A stretch of DNA of 64,000 bases from Lepidurus packardi. Lineage: Eukaryota; Arthropoda; Branchiopoda; Notostraca; Triopsidae. The notes below the pieces were generated by a model. That model ran no database searches. It was not told the DNA's origin and was given only the letters and a program-made list of their open reading frames with translations. Made by a program: the position numbers and the translations under genes. The stretch covers positions 5,952,001 to 6,016,000 of the forward strand of contig JAKZAN010000007.1 of the NCBI GenBank assembly GCA_023053545.1, in the 5' to 3' direction. Shown here one piece after another: positions 20,189 through 33,700 of this stretch (its first letter is position 1; each line of letters begins with the position of its first letter).

Positions 20189-23100
20189 ATGGGGTAAGTG
20201 AAATTTAATTAATCTAGAACGTGTATGTTTTACATTTGCATTCGACTTTCCGATACAATTGTAATGTATTTCTTTGGTTGTGCTTGTGGGAAAATTTTTG
20301 CTGTACAGTAAAAAAGTTATATTATAGAAACCCGTCCACGTATGGTTATGTGCAGTGCAAATGTGTTAATGCAGACACTTTCGAAAACAGTACGACCAGA
20401 TATATGCGCATGGTAAAAGTTGTGTCCAGCTCCTACCGAGATTTTAATCAAGGTAGTCACAAAGTCGATAATCGCGCTTTGTTGTTACCTGTTTGAATTT
20501 TTATTTGGCACCAAATGCAAATGAAACGTGTTTTGAAAAAAAATTACAGTTCTCAACCAAGTCAGTTTATTTTGTGATTCCAATGATAAGACCCCTCTTT
20601 GCTCGTTCTAATTTTTTAAGTAGTCGTTTCCAATTTTTCTCGCAGTGCAACAAGGTATTAGGCAAAAAGAAACGCGATTCCCGGGGCGTTGTGAGTACGT
20701 CGGGTTGACGCTCTACAGAAATGTAATCATACCGAGTTATATCAAAGGCAAAGGGGATAAAATATAGGGAAAAAACTAATGCGTATCTTGTGCTCGGTCA
20801 GTGCGAAATAGGAATGTTTTATTCGAGGGTCGTTCCCAGGAAACAACCGTAGGCGTTCGACCGTGTGTGGTAAATTTTTCCGTCTGTCGTTTAATGAAGC
20901 TATTGATGTTGCCTGGCCGACGCTATATGCAACTTGCAGACTTCCGAAATAGCAAATGAACTGCCTAAACTAACTCTAACTGATCACATACGAACGCTAG
21001 GTAGTACACACCAATGATAATGTAAGATAATTATAGAAATGCCCTGTTTGTCTGTTTCTTTTTTTGCCACAGTCCCATAGTAAAACATAGTAAAAGAGCC
21101 TTTTGATACGGCCCCCGCAAGTCATAACCATTCCGGGGGTTCTAAAACAAGCCTAGGTGCTCATTCTATGACGATTTTATAACCCTGGATTGTGATCCTG
21201 TCTTTCCTGTTTGAGCTAAAACCTTGCGGAACCTAAAAGTAGATGTAGAACTTCTGATTTACTACCAGCAGCAGAAGCCTTAGAAGCCGGAAGCTATCCT
21301 TTTAAGTTATGCTTAGGCTTTAGCTGGTTTACCGGTGTGTTTATAACAAGATCAACGTTTCTCTTTTAACAGTAGTTAAGAACTTATTACAGGTAAGAAT
21401 AAGTAAATTTATTCTTCTCTCCGCCGTTCCTGGCTTGCTCCTGACGTTCCTTGTTTCTGCCTGAATGCGAACATGGGAATGGAAATGTGAGATGTTGTCT
21501 ATTATTCTCTTATACCAGATAAGTCCAGGAAGCTTTGTAGGGAGTTTATGTTTTGCATTGACGATGCCCAGCACGTAAGGAAAAAGATGTTCCGGGTCAT
21601 TAAGGATCATATGTGATACCAGATAACTTTGAAGGAGAGAAAAGGAATTGTACACCGTCTTCGTTTGAGCTTCTTGTCGATCTCTAATCGGACATTCGCT
21701 GGTGTACTGCAACGGACAAATATGTTTTTTTTGGGGGGGAGCCATAGAAACGAAGGGTTTGTCTAGCAGAAGCAGGAATGTTATATGCTTCTCAATAATA
21801 GTGTAAATTTGAGATTGGTAGTATGAAAGTTGAAACAGTTATGGATACAGTTGCTTGACTTTACAGATATGAGAGAATGACGTGTTGTTATGGAACGTTT
21901 TGTCCATTGTTTCTAGTTTTGGGTACTGGTTGACCCAAGATAGAGTTTTTCTCTCACCATTTCTATCTCTCTAGCGGGTTTCGAGATACATTGCTGCCAT
22001 GGCGCATTTCAAGCTTGAGTTGGCGTACTCGGGAGCTCTGTGATGACCCCCATCCATCGTTTTCCAATTATAGCTATGACTTGTCGTGATTAATCAAAGA
22101 TGAACTTCTATGAATAAACCCTGAGTGATACAGTCAAGGTTTGGCCTCGTTATCAACGGCTTTCCCGCTGTCTAAAAACGGCAGAATTTTCCTGACATGC
22201 ATTGAAGTGTCGAGATGATATAAGATTAGCACGAGTGTAGTATTGACAACACCTTTCAGCCGAGAATTTCGAGACGGAAAGCGAGTATTTGGGTCGATGG
22301 ACTTGCTGAATAAAAGATTGGCAGTAGGGCCTATATGCAAAGGACTGGCATCTAAAATATCGAGCCATGGAAGAGAAAAACCTCGCGTTCAAGAATTGTG
22401 TGTAACGTGTAAAGTCTCGTCGTTTTTCGTTGGTTCGTTGTGGCCTTCGTCAACGTTTCTTACCCAAAATAGCACTTCAAAGTAAGCAGGACGCAGAAAA
22501 AAATTACTTTGCTGCGTTGCTTCTTCGCTTCTCGGTGCTCTTGTCTAGCTTGGAGTGGGTCCAAATCAGTCGGTCTTAGAGCACGAGTGGGGTTAGTAGG
22601 TGGTGCTCTTGCTTTAGCTTAACGAGAATGTGTTCTACTAGTGTATAGACCAGTCTAATTTCTACGGAAATGGTATATAGCGTGGAACACATCACGAAGC
22701 GAAGGCACTTAGGCAAAGAACTCGATTGCATCCTCGTGTGATCCTCTACTTATAGTTGTCCTAGATTAACGCGTTGCAGTAAACCCCCCTCTGCTCTCCC
22801 AGCCAATATAGTGAGCTGAGTTGGGAGTTTGCATGCAAAACTTTCTCTGGGATTGCGAAAGAGAAAGGCTTAAAACGAAAGACATTAAAATGACCTGCGT
22901 GTGGAAAACTAGGTGATTCCAGCAATATTTCCTTCCAACGCCCAACCCCCATATTGTTCCGGATCAGGTGATCTAGAATATTACCCCATGCAAGTGAACT
23001 CCCGATTTTTTTTTCTTCATTATATACATCATTTTTTTCATTATATACATAATATTTTTCATTATATACATCATTTTTTTCTTCATTACATCCATTACTT

Positions 23101-26100
23101 TGTAGGGCTATTTTTGTGATTTGCATATAATGCACATAGGAAAGTAATGAAAATCGGCCTGTCGTAAACTGGAAAGGGATATAGTGATGGGCGTTGCACC
23201 GAAGCGTCGTCTCCAACACCTTAGGTCCCGACTCATCCCCCGTTTCTCCACTCAATCCCCTCTTAGAAGCACGTCTGTCATAAAAGCAAAAACGCAAGGC
23301 TCGTATTCAGCAAGAGTGTTAATAAAAAAAAAGCAGTAGGGTGTGCACGGCCGTGTAATTTAGCGAGGGGTGAAAAAAGAGGGCTCGAATACGTTTCTAA
23401 GTGGCCCGTGAAGTGTTTACACTCCACTGCACGGATTTGAATGCAACCGAAACCGCAAAAAGCAACTACGATTGCAGTATGTTTGATGGTTAAATACCAT
23501 GGTGCAAATCAAGTGGGTTGTGGATAAAATACGTGGAACCAACTTTTGTATAAAGGTTAGGCCAGTCCTAGGAATGGCCGGTGAATTAACGTCCGAGCAA
23601 CTGCAGCAATTGTATGTTTGTTCGCTGCTCTTGGGTAGAAAAAGGTAAGCTTCCATAGAAACTTAATAGGAAAGTGTGAGCGTGTTGTGTAAAAGCGTAA
23701 TAGAAAAAATGGCTGGGAGAAGATCCATGATCAGTGGAAGAGTGTATGGCAGTGTGGTGAAAACTCAATTAGGCGTCAAAAAGAACGGTGCGTGAGGGAT
23801 TATGCTGGTACACTAATGGATCATAATGCTATTAGGCCTGAATTTACTAGTTCTCTCGCATTTTGGCGAATTTCTCTCGCTGATTAGGTTGACTGTTTTA
23901 TTAGGAGTAGTATGGTACGATACATTTATTTACGTTTTGTAATTCTTCGTGGAATTTTACTTGTTTAAAATAAACAGCGGGTGAAAGTATGAATAGTATG
24001 GCATTATACATTTGTTTACGTTTTGTATTTCTTCTTTAAATGTTAAGTGTGCTTGTTTAAAACGAAATGACCGTTGAAAGTATTACTAATGTTTTTGTAA
24101 CATTTATTCGCTTTTTAGGGAGCAACCCATTTTCTCCTGTAAAGCTCACGTGTTTCACATCGACCCCAAGACGAAGCGCTCCTGGATTCCTGCCTCGTCC
24201 ACGGCCATCAGTGTGTCCTTTTTCTTCGATTCTTCGCGCTCGCTTTACCGTATCATCAGCGTTGAGGGCACCAAAGTAGGAGCCTTTTTTCCGTTTTTTC
24301 CCGTCCGTTTTCAGTCTTGTAGGGTTTAGAGACACGAAAGCGTGATAGTTGTAGCCTACTGACCGCATTCTTTTGTCCTTCTTCACCTTTTTGTTTGGTC
24401 TGCTGATAGGCAGTCATCAATAGCACCATTACACCCAATATGACGTTCACCAAGACTTCACAGAAATTCGGCCAGTGGTCCGACGTTCGCGCGAATACCG
24501 TTTATGGATTAGGCTTTCCATCAGAAGCCGAGCTCAACAAAGTAAGTTCCTTTTTTATCATGTTTTTACGTTCGGTTTCGGGATGTCAGGTCCCGAGTGG
24601 CTTCCATTACGAGGGAAGTTGCATTACTGTCACCAGCTGCTAGTCCTGGATAGCAAATACGTCTTGGCGATGTTATTGGTCTGCGGTAAAAGTAAAACGG
24701 AAGGCGCCGCAATCACCGGTTATTAGAATCAGCCGCATTGTGGAATGAAATTTTAAGGGACCGACTCAAAGTGATACAATTCATAGCATTTTAATCGGTT
24801 ATTAGAGTCACACTTTCGGGTATTGGAACCAATTTTTGAAAGAATCTTAACATGTACGGTAATGAAACTGCAGTACTGATTGGAACATGGACTTTGCATA
24901 TTGACCAATGACATTGCTTTTACGTCGTTTTGACCCATCCTGTCCTTTCTAGCCTACCACTACGCTTAGGGAGAAATCCCTTCCAAACTCCCCAGTCAAT
25001 TAAATGAACGCGTTTTTCAACTGAATGACTAGTTCCTTGAATTGACTGTGAAAATTAGAAGGGATATCGTGTTGAGAACCCTACCTAAGCGTAGGAGTAG
25101 GCTTCAAAGGCGCAGTTTTAGTTGTGTTTTAGACGTTTGGTTATATAAAATTGGCAACGAACAAGAAAAGTGTTGACTTAAATGTAAAAGAGAAGTTGCG
25201 CTCATTGAAACTATGGCAAATTAAATCTAAAAGATTTGCCAGAAAGGGAAGTGGCCGTTAAGTTAGGAATGACTCAATCATCTCTATCAAACTTGTTGAA
25301 AAACCGTTACGAAATAAATAATACTGGGTGTGGTGAATCTAGAAAAAGGAAACGGGAAGGAAGTTGCCAAAAAGTAGACAATGCTTTGTTTCTTTGGTTT
25401 AAATAAGCTAAATCATTTCACGCGCCGATTAATCGTAGAATCTTATTGCATATTTCCGATTTTTGGTTATTAGAATCTCCGCTTAATATAACAATATTCA
25501 CTTTACAAACGTGATCACAATAAGCGACATCTACTTTACTTTTTTTTATCTTTTAGTTTATCGAAAAATTCCAAGAAGTGAAAGAAGCTACGAAATCTAT
25601 CAACCCACCAACGGGCCAGACAACGACACCCAGTAAGTCGGGCAGTATGTCCACTTCCAATGGCGCCGCACCCACCACAATCGCCCCTCCCACGTCTGCA
25701 TCGCCTATACCGCCCAGCTCGGCTAACGCATCGCCGGTCGTGTCGAGGGCCGGAGGAGGCGGAGATGGGTCGTCTCCAGGGCCTTATCCCGCTCCGTTGG
25801 ACGACGTGACCAATCCTCCTGACAGTGTCGACGGCGTAACTGCTCAAATGAATAAATTGGCCCCTGTAAGCCATCAAAGATCCCAGAGTCTCTCAGGGTT
25901 ACAGGTACAGTCGCTATACAAATGATTCCGCCGTCTTTTATTACATTATGGGGGGTTGTATACGACGTAGGCGCCTTTGGACAGTCCCAAACACGGTCCC
26001 AAGGAAAAAGGGAACATGATGGTAGGCAGTATGACTGGCCCTACCTCCGTAAGCAGCGTCACAAGTATGAGTGGCGGCGGCGGAGGTGGTCCAGGCAGTT

Positions 26101-27009
26101 CGGCGACTTTGCCCCATCCTCATTCAGCTGCTGCACAAGCGTCAGCAGCAACAGGAACTCATTTGCCTCCAGGTTGTGTGGAAGCACAATTGAAGTATGA
26201 AAATGATCGCTTGAAGCTGGCTTTGGCTCAAAGGTAAGGTTCTGTCCCATTTAGAGCGATTTTTTTCTTAGATTTCTTTGTGTTTGTTTAGTTCCGCGAA
26301 TGCCAAAAAGTGGGAAGTTGAGCTGGCGACGTTGAAAAACAACAATGCGAGGTTGACTAATGCACTTCAGGAATCGACTGCCAACGTGGAGGAATGGAAA
26401 CGCCAGTTGCAGGCGTACAAAGAAGAAAATGCGCGGATGAAGGCTAAGCTGGTGGATGTGGAAGGTGGCAGAGGTATTTTTTTTTATACAAAACTCGGTT
26501 TTAATTAGCGTGAAACGATAACTTTGTAAGGTATGGCGGACAATTCCGAACTGCGACGAGATTATGCAGCGTCCAAAGCACGCCTGGAAACAATAGAAAC
26601 CGAGTTGCGCCATAAAGAGGAAGAAGTCCGGCAATTGGCTGCTCAAGCGCGAGATTTAATTGTTGTTAGTGAACGAGTCAAGGTAATGAATCCTTGAAAC
26701 GTCGTGTTGCAAAGCGTCGTTGTTATGAAAAAGACACTTTCAGAAGAAAATTCTTCGTTTTTTGTGCTTTGGCGTTTGCAAGGGATGCTGTTTGATTTAA
26801 CTGGGTCTTTTGGAACTTGACAGGCACTAGAAGAAGAGAACGCTCAACTAACCGTGAGTTGGTCCAACACACGGACGCAACTCGAGGGGACCGTGGCTGC
26901 TCACGAAACCCAGAAACGAGTATTGGAAGCTATCAACGCGCAGCTTTTGGAGCGAATTCGAGACTTGACCAATATCCACGGCGAATTAGCTATAGCTTTG
27001 GGTACTTGA
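20189..27009 (+). CDS. HOMER: Homer scaffold protein (EVH1 domain)
   Basis: Exons: 20189-20193, 24119-24275, 24410-24541, 25557-25904, 25971-26233, 26292-26473, 26531-26682, 26824-27009; 474 residues. Homer is the postsynaptic and muscle adaptor that binds PPxxF ligands (mGluRs, IP3 and ryanodine receptors, Shank) through its EVH1 domain and tetramerises by a C-terminal coiled coil. EVH1 spans residues 1 to about 112, beginning MGEQPIFS, with conserved Trp24, the block [18 protein letters not shown] (Phe74, Trp77) and NTVYGLGF. The linker (about 120-310) is rich in Pro, Ser, Thr and Gly and specific to this lineage. The coiled coil follows from [15 protein letters not shown] to the end. The first coding exon supplies only ATGGG and lies 3.9 kb upstream; its GTAAGT donor and phase give exactly M-G-E-Q-P. 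Intron 3 holds a decayed transposon. Confidence 0.93.
23017..23098. repeat. AT-rich tandem repeat, about 4 copies of 22-26 bp
   Basis: Units of CATTATATACATCATTTTTT repeat from 23018 with small changes, inside Homer intron 1. The repeat is open in several frames, so it creates spurious peptides of the type [13 protein letters not shown] on the minus strand. Confidence 0.85.
23907..24090. repeat. Diverged tandem duplication, about 90 bp unit
   Basis: Two copies starting near 23907 and 23994 share AGTATGG, ATACATTT-TTTACGTTTTGTA, CTTGTTTAAAA and TGAAAGTAT. The second copy ends 28 bp before the Homer exon 2 acceptor, so it may include splice signals. Confidence 0.7.
24718..25477 (+). mobile_element. 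Probable remnant of a Tigger/pogo-type DNA transposon
   Basis: Inside Homer intron 3. Three copies of GGTTATTAGA-TC (24718, 24797 and 25465) surround a broken transposase N-terminal region. Such repeated short motifs are reminiscent of subterminal repeats of pogo-type elements. I could not define inverted ends, so the limits are approximate. Confidence 0.4.
25163..25460 (+). pseudogene. Degenerate Tigger/pogo transposase, N-terminal HTH part
   Basis: Two reading frames, broken by a frameshift near 25230 and a stop at 25404-25406, carry pieces typical of the CENP-B/Tigger DNA-binding region: [10 protein letters not shown] in the first frame, then [29 protein letters not shown] and DNALFLWFK in the second. 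After the stop a further [13 protein letters not shown] continues the pattern. The catalytic DDE part is absent. Clearly inactive. Confidence 0.65.
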
Positions 27010-30000
27010 CCGACATTAGGTCCTCTTTGCATCCGTCAAACTTCCATCTAACGATTCTCCTTACTAAAAATACTCGGGAATGGATGTAATGTGGTAAATA
27101 AGGTAGATTAGTCTATCTTATACCCAAACCAGGTACCCTATCAGTCATTGTTTGTGAGATATTTTTTATCGTAATCTAAGCCGTGCATTGGTCAATTTCA
27201 TCCCTGTTTCCGTTGCTTGGTTAGCAAGTACATGGTCTGTTTTTAAGGAACCTCTTCAGCTCGAAAAGTCAGCTTAGTTATTATTATTATTAATAATTAT
27301 TATTAAATATATCTCTGAATTGTGTCGGTAAACTGGAGTAAAAGTAGCCATCAAAACACGGCTTAGGTTAAGTTAACCTAGACCTTAAAAAAAATTGAAT
27401 CAACTTCCATGTGTTCACTGCCTTGGGTGTATTGTGTGTATCTGTCCACGGAGCCAATGATCTCAGTTAATTTTGAACGAAAAAAAGGCAGGTTAACAAT
27501 TTTTGTAGTATTATAAAACCCTCTTGTGCAATTTTCTTGGCGTTTAAGTTAGCGTCTGTGCTAGCTCCAATCTAATTTGCAAGGGCTGAGCCAGTGAATC
27601 GGCATTTGGAACGGAAGCTTCCCATTTATTAGCTCAACCCCAAAGGGACTTGGCCGCTTCAGTTCTGAAGGGGTTTCGTTTAACTTTTTACCAGACTTTC
27701 TCTCTCTACTCGCCATGAACTACTCTATGGTTTTGTACATAATTACGAGGAATTCAGCATTCTTTTTTGCAATCTTAAATGATGGGAGAAGCAGTTTTTT
27801 TTTTGGCCAGTGCAATATCATTTGTACCCGGATTCTGACATCTAAAACAAATTCCTCGAACTGGGCTTCTTTGTACTCATATTTTTGCTTCGTCGTTTTT
27901 TTTTCATCGGTTTTTGCTAATCCCGTAGTTTTTTTTATTATACATCAGTGTCTTGTGTAAGATTGTCAAGAGTTCGTTATGCGACCCTTCTGCTGTGTGT
28001 TGATGGATGATACTTCCTTGTGAAGACATTGCAGACATTACATAGAATTAACCAAGCCTGCTGCGCTTCTCATACGTCTCGGAGTTTGTCTCTTGTTCAA
28101 GTATCTGTTCCTCAATGCGAGCCGCGTGAAGCACTTCAGCGTCTTCAGGATTGATAAAAAGGATGTCAAATGGCTAACCCTTTTATTTTTCGGCTTGGCT
28201 TATAGGCTTACTTGTGCTTTTTGTTTGTGTTCATTAGGTGATGACAATCCTGACCATATATTTACCAGGGTGACAGACTCAAGGACCTATGTCGGTCATT
28301 TCATGTGTCGTCGCCGACTCCTTCCTTGTTCAGATCGGGAAATGCCATTGGGATCGCCCCCTGTCTGAGCTGAGTGCAAGGATATACCCCGGTGAATGGT
28401 TACTAACATAGCTTAGTCTTCACGTTGCCAAGTTACGCTGCAGACGTCGTTCCGTGCCTTGGTATCGAGTTACTTGCGTGACAGTTTGCACAATAACTGC
28501 GAAGACTAACAAAACGGTATGTACTTTTGTTATACTTTCTTGTTCTTAACTTTCTTTTCTACTTGATTAGTTTGAGAATAGTTTGACGCCAAGCAAAAAG
28601 ATCTGCGGACTTTGTTTCACGGGTTGGTTACTAAATATTGAACGAGTTGCTTACGTAATTTTTTTTTAATTATGTAATAATTCTTTGACCCTAAGTTAAA
28701 ACAGCTGTCCTGGCCTAGCTCATGCATTTCTCTTGACAGAATTTCTAGATTACAAAAAAAGATAGTGGTTTTGCATAGAAATAAAGGATTTCCTACTTTC
28801 TTTCAAATGGTTTGAACTTGGGGTTAACGGTTAACCTCTATATGGAAAGTATGGTTCTATAGAGGTGAAATATTAAAACGTGCGTATACGGTGAAACTTA
28901 TTAGCATATGGTTAGACCGCAGGATATGTTGGGATATATCTATGAATGGTAGATGTGAATAAAATTTTAAAAAGTACGTGTGAAGAGATCTCAGCATGCT
29001 CCACGTGGGTTGTATCCTTTGTCAGATTTTCGACGCCGAGCTTCATTCCCTTAATCGCTGATCAGTGTGATCTTTGACAAGTTGTTCAGCTGGGGTAAAG
29101 CGACAGTTTCTGGCAACAGTCCGAGTCACTTTCATTTTTTTATTTTGTTTGTTTATTATAACTTTCATTCCCGTATACTTGAAAAGAAAACGTTTCAATG
29201 TTTATGGAAAGGATATCCAGAATTGATAACCGATAAATGGGGGGTACTGGCTTCAATTAAATGTAAACGCTGGAGCTTAACTGTTAATGTATGTATATGA
29301 CCAGATGGGGGATGTCAAGAAAGGAAAGAACCATGTGTAGGCTTTCGACTTTATTCGTGTTTTATTGCTAAAACGTCCGTTAACTATCCGTGTTCTCTGG
29401 GGCTCTTAGCAATGCTGACATTGGCATGTCTCACGGTATCGTAGTTCAAGTTACGGTCACTTAGGACTCGTTCACAACAAAGTTAGTACATTGCAAGGCA
29501 AGTCAAAGGGGAAAAAGAAAAAAAAAAAGAGAAATTCTCTCCATAAATAACGTTTTCGCCAAGTGGGCCCGACGTCGATTTCCTTGACTGCGCGTCTAAT
29601 CTAATCCCAGTATTGACGGCGTGGGTATCGCAGACAAACAGGGATTAGAACTCTCAGCAAAGTTTTGTTCGTTTTTAAACGTTTGTGAAGGACAACTATA
29701 GTGTTACATTCTCGGACACGGTTCTTTTTATAGCGGTTTCGATTAAGATTGGGATTCATGTTTGTCTAGTTTAAAATAAAAAAAAATACCCTTTTAATAT
29801 CCTTTTCGCGGTCAACGGGTTTGAAGTGACCTCCCTAGTCTGTTTGGGAATATACTGCCCGTGTCCCCTGTCAAATCTTTAGCATCGAGCAGTGACGTTT
29901 TTATAGAGGCAGAAAAGCAGGGCGGATGAAATCGTTATTTTTTTGCTTATTGTTAAGGTTGGCTTCTGTTACACTCAAAGAAAAGCCTACTCAGGAAACC

Positions 30001-30712
30001 GTTGTGTAAATAGGTCAAGGATTTGCATCCGAGCTGTTTACGGGTCTCTTTTACGTGTTGAGTTGTCCGTATACAGGTGATTCAGCTTGAAGCAACAGAA
30101 ACGGCAATACAAGATAAGTTTGATGTGATATTGTTCGAAGCCACCTGATTGACACGCCTTTGTAAATCTGAACACACTTGGAGGTCCTATCTCCTAGGCC
30201 ATTAAGTGTTATTAGGCTCGGTATCGAAGTAATGACGGTCATAAAGTCCGGCTCGGCTATGGAAAGAAAAATGTTCTTGGCAGCAGTTGCAATTGCTGAG
30301 ACCGACCAATCCAGGACGCATGATACCGTGTAGCTAGCCCGTGTGCATAACTTTAGGAAGCTAAAGAAATAAAAAAGTTGATTATGCTCCAAGGGCTGTT
30401 TTATACACAAGAAAGCCTCCCTTTTCATGGCTAGAATATCAATCAAAATCGCTTAGCTGCTGGACACATACACCAGCCTTTCTGCATGTTGTGTGCATTA
30501 GAGTGGCCGGTTAAGCCATATGTATACTATACGTATACAGTGTTATATGGCTTGTGTTTCGTCGTAGTTTATTTTTCCTTCGTATGAGAGGCTTTTGGTA
30601 TAAACTTGTGTGTTCATTCCTTTCGTTCCAGGTGTGGAGCTCTGGCCGTCATGCCTGCTGTGGTTGTACGGGGAACCAAGAGTGAATGGGTCAGAGTAGT
30701 CGTCGATTAGAT
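27010..30712. other. Intergenic: Homer 3' flank and ADAMTS upstream region
   Basis: 3.7 kb without a recognisable exon. A palindromic ATT/AAT-rich patch lies near 27281-27305. Near the right end a TTCCAG acceptor at about 30631 suggests that an untranslated leader exon of the ADAMTS gene lies upstream. I see no other nameable element. Confidence 0.5.
30651..30710 (+). other. Upstream ORF of the ADAMTS gene
   Basis: ATG at 30651 opens a 19-codon frame ending TAG at 30708-30710, two bases before the main ATG at 30713. If present in the mRNA it would dampen or regulate translation of the protease by reinitiation. Confidence 0.4.
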
Positions 30713-33700
30713 ATGCAAATTAGATTCTTGAAAATGAAAAAGCAGCAATGTTCATTCCTTTTGGCTTGCACCACCTTACTGGTGGTATTTCCGTTTGCCA
30801 AAACGCAATTTGCTTTCCCAGATGCCCGACAATGTAATACCCTTTGTATACAACTATAAGCTTTCCTTTTTTTTTGCCAGTAATAAAACTAATTTTTATT
30901 TTATTTTTTATTCCTTTTTTTATTTTCTTGTAGACGCGTTTATGCAAACCCTTCCTGCATACCAAGTGATTGTCCCGCGCAAAGTGTCTGTGGGCGGATC
31001 TTTCGTGTCACATCACCTTCCGCATCACTATTCTCTACAACGAAGGAAAAAGCGTTCCTTAAACGATCAAGACGATGTAGTGCATTATCACGTGTCATTA
31101 AACAGTGAAACCCATCACGTCGAACTCACACCGAATCCTTCCCCTTGGGGACCAGGTTTGGTAATCGAAAGGCGTAAATGGAATCCGTACCTGAATCGTA
31201 CGGAGTCGCACTTGACTCGGCCCAAAGATCAACAGTGCAATTTCAAAGGACGGATTCGCGGAAGAGATGATTCAACAGCAGCTTTGTCCACCTGCCACGG
31301 ACTGGTAAACTGCAATTTTTGTAATTTTTCTCAGATCTTTCATTGTGCGGTACAACTTTTAAGCCTTATTGCGTAATTAGCGCGAGACCACAAAAACAGT
31401 TGTGTAAAAATGATCCCCCAGGTTCTTAAACTTAAAATCGGTAGTACAAGCCACGGTAGACTCAGTAGTCCTGCAACGACGTTGGGGGTAAACACCTGTA
31501 ATTACCGGTAGTCATTGTCTGGTCTACGCAAAGGAGGCGTGACCACGAAAGACAGATTGTAATTAAGTTTTGGCAAATGAATGGGAAGGACGAGCGAACG
31601 ATGCACCGTAAGGGATAGAAAACAGTCGAAATGGTTGCGCCAAGGACTTGATAGTCGGAATGCAGGTTACAAAAGGCCTCGTGTCCAAAGTCCTTTTCCT
31701 TCGTTAGTTCGTCATCTATAGGGCTTAAAGGTTCTCCTAATCTACTTTTCTTCGTCTATGTAAAGTCAGGTTTCTTCTTCTTCCTTTCACTGAGTCATAA
31801 GTAACTATGCAGCCTTACAATAAAAGCCGGAGAATTGTCCGAGGGTCCACTAAGGAAGATAACGATGCCAACGCATCTTCAGACTTCACAGTTCTAATTT
31901 TTGCCCGCAACACGATCGTCTGGTCTCAGTCAGCTATTTTCACACTCCCAAAGTGGTATTTTGAGCTCTTTTAATGTGAGGACTGGAAATATGAAACAAA
32001 AAAAGTGCTTTGTAGAGAAGGATTGGACGAACGAGAGCACTCAACTCGGAATTCTTATTTTCTATGCTTAATGACGTGTTACGCCCCGTGTGGCGGTTCG
32101 GTTACAGAGCTGCTCGAATTCACGCAGCTGTTCAGCAAAGAGGCTAACAGCAGATTATAACTTTTTTTTGCTAAAGCCATTGCTATCCTTCAGTGGAAAT
32201 AGTCATGTGCAAATAATGTCTACCCACTGGGTGCTCATTAGTTATATTTTTTCTCCTTTTTTTTCCTTCTTTACCCCCTCTCTCCTGGCGGTAGTTATAT
32301 GTAATATTGTTGTACTGTGTTTTGTTTTGCATTTTGTCCCATTTCGAAATTGCAGTTTTTAATGTGAAGTTGACGCCGGGTCTGAATTGTAGAAATTGCA
32401 TGCCTCGTAGGTATGAAAAGCCGGCTGAATAATTGGCAGTCTGAGCAATAAGAATAGGGAACATGTGAGATAGAGTGTGTATAGTAGTGGTCCAAGAGTG
32501 TTTCAGCTCTCGGGTTTCGTTACCTTGCTGATATGCATACCTAATGAAGGAGCGGCTAGTATTGGTTAGACTCATATGTATGTATACTTATATGACGAAA
32601 AAGAGAAGAAAAAGGAAACCTTCGGTTAGGAGCGACAAACGAACTACATGACAAGCCCGACTTTGTGTCGCCCTATCTCATGTTTGTCATCAGATAGCTT
32701 CAAGATAAATTTTCTTCATTAATTTCACATATATTCACCAACCCTTGCAACGTTTTGCGTCCTGGCTAATTATCTTTGCTTCTAGGAATATCGCCGCTGA
32801 TAGAAGGATGTTTGACTGTTTTTTGGGGGGGTTTGATCAGAATCGTAAATAATACGGGCGGTTCATTTAAGAAAGCAGAAAATCGAGAATAAAATCTGGT
32901 GAATAGAATGCAAGATTTATTCCTTTACCTTGGCAGGAGGTCGTTGTAGTCTAATCCCACATAGACAGGCTTCCAGGTGCGACAACGTTAAAATAAGCCT
33001 GTTGTGGGTTAACTTTGGCATCATTTTGCTTTTTTTGGGAGGCTATTTCTTTTTTATGTACGTCCATCTCCTTCCTTCTTTTGGAAACAATGTTAGCCAA
33101 AAAGTCACGTAGAGAAATGGTTCCTTTAGTAGTTATATACAAGATTGCATAAGACACCAAAATCCCAGGTGTTCTAGCTCTCGGGCATAAACTTAGGATC
33201 ATTTTTGGAAGCTGAGGAGAAAACCTTTCTGATTCGTTTATATTCCTCCCGGAATTTTCCTGGCACGCACAGGGTTTTCAGACTCGCAGTTCGTCAAGTG
33301 GTGCTGATGAAACCGACATACTTGTATTAATAGCCCAACGTACTGTTACGTAAGTTTGGCGAAATCTGCACAACGGAAATACCCAAGACGTCAAGTGCAT
33401 CAATAAATAGGGATGCTGTGTATTTTTTTTTGCTGTTGCCACTGTAATAAAACATTCGGGTTCTCAGGTAGTTAACTTTAAGAAAGACGTGATGAAATGA
33501 AAACCTTGGGAGTTTTTTTGAATGACGCAAAAAAGTTGCCTGGTCATGGTTCTGCTCATTATAAACTAAAATCCCGTAATTCGTGACAGTTTTGTAGTTT
33601 ACAACATCTAGTGTACAACACAATACATTTCTCCCATTTAGGCGGGTTATCTGCGACTTGGCGATGAGGAGTTTTTAATTGAACCGGTTAAAGGTCATCT

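Noticed and set aside
23017..23098. Regular repeats as a possible CRISPR array
   Set aside because: Eukaryotic AT-rich tandem repeat without spacers.
22761..23297. 178-codon minus-strand frame with YNEK-type repeats
   Set aside because: The repeats come from the AT-rich tandem repeat at 23017-23098; no start or splice context inside Homer intron 1.
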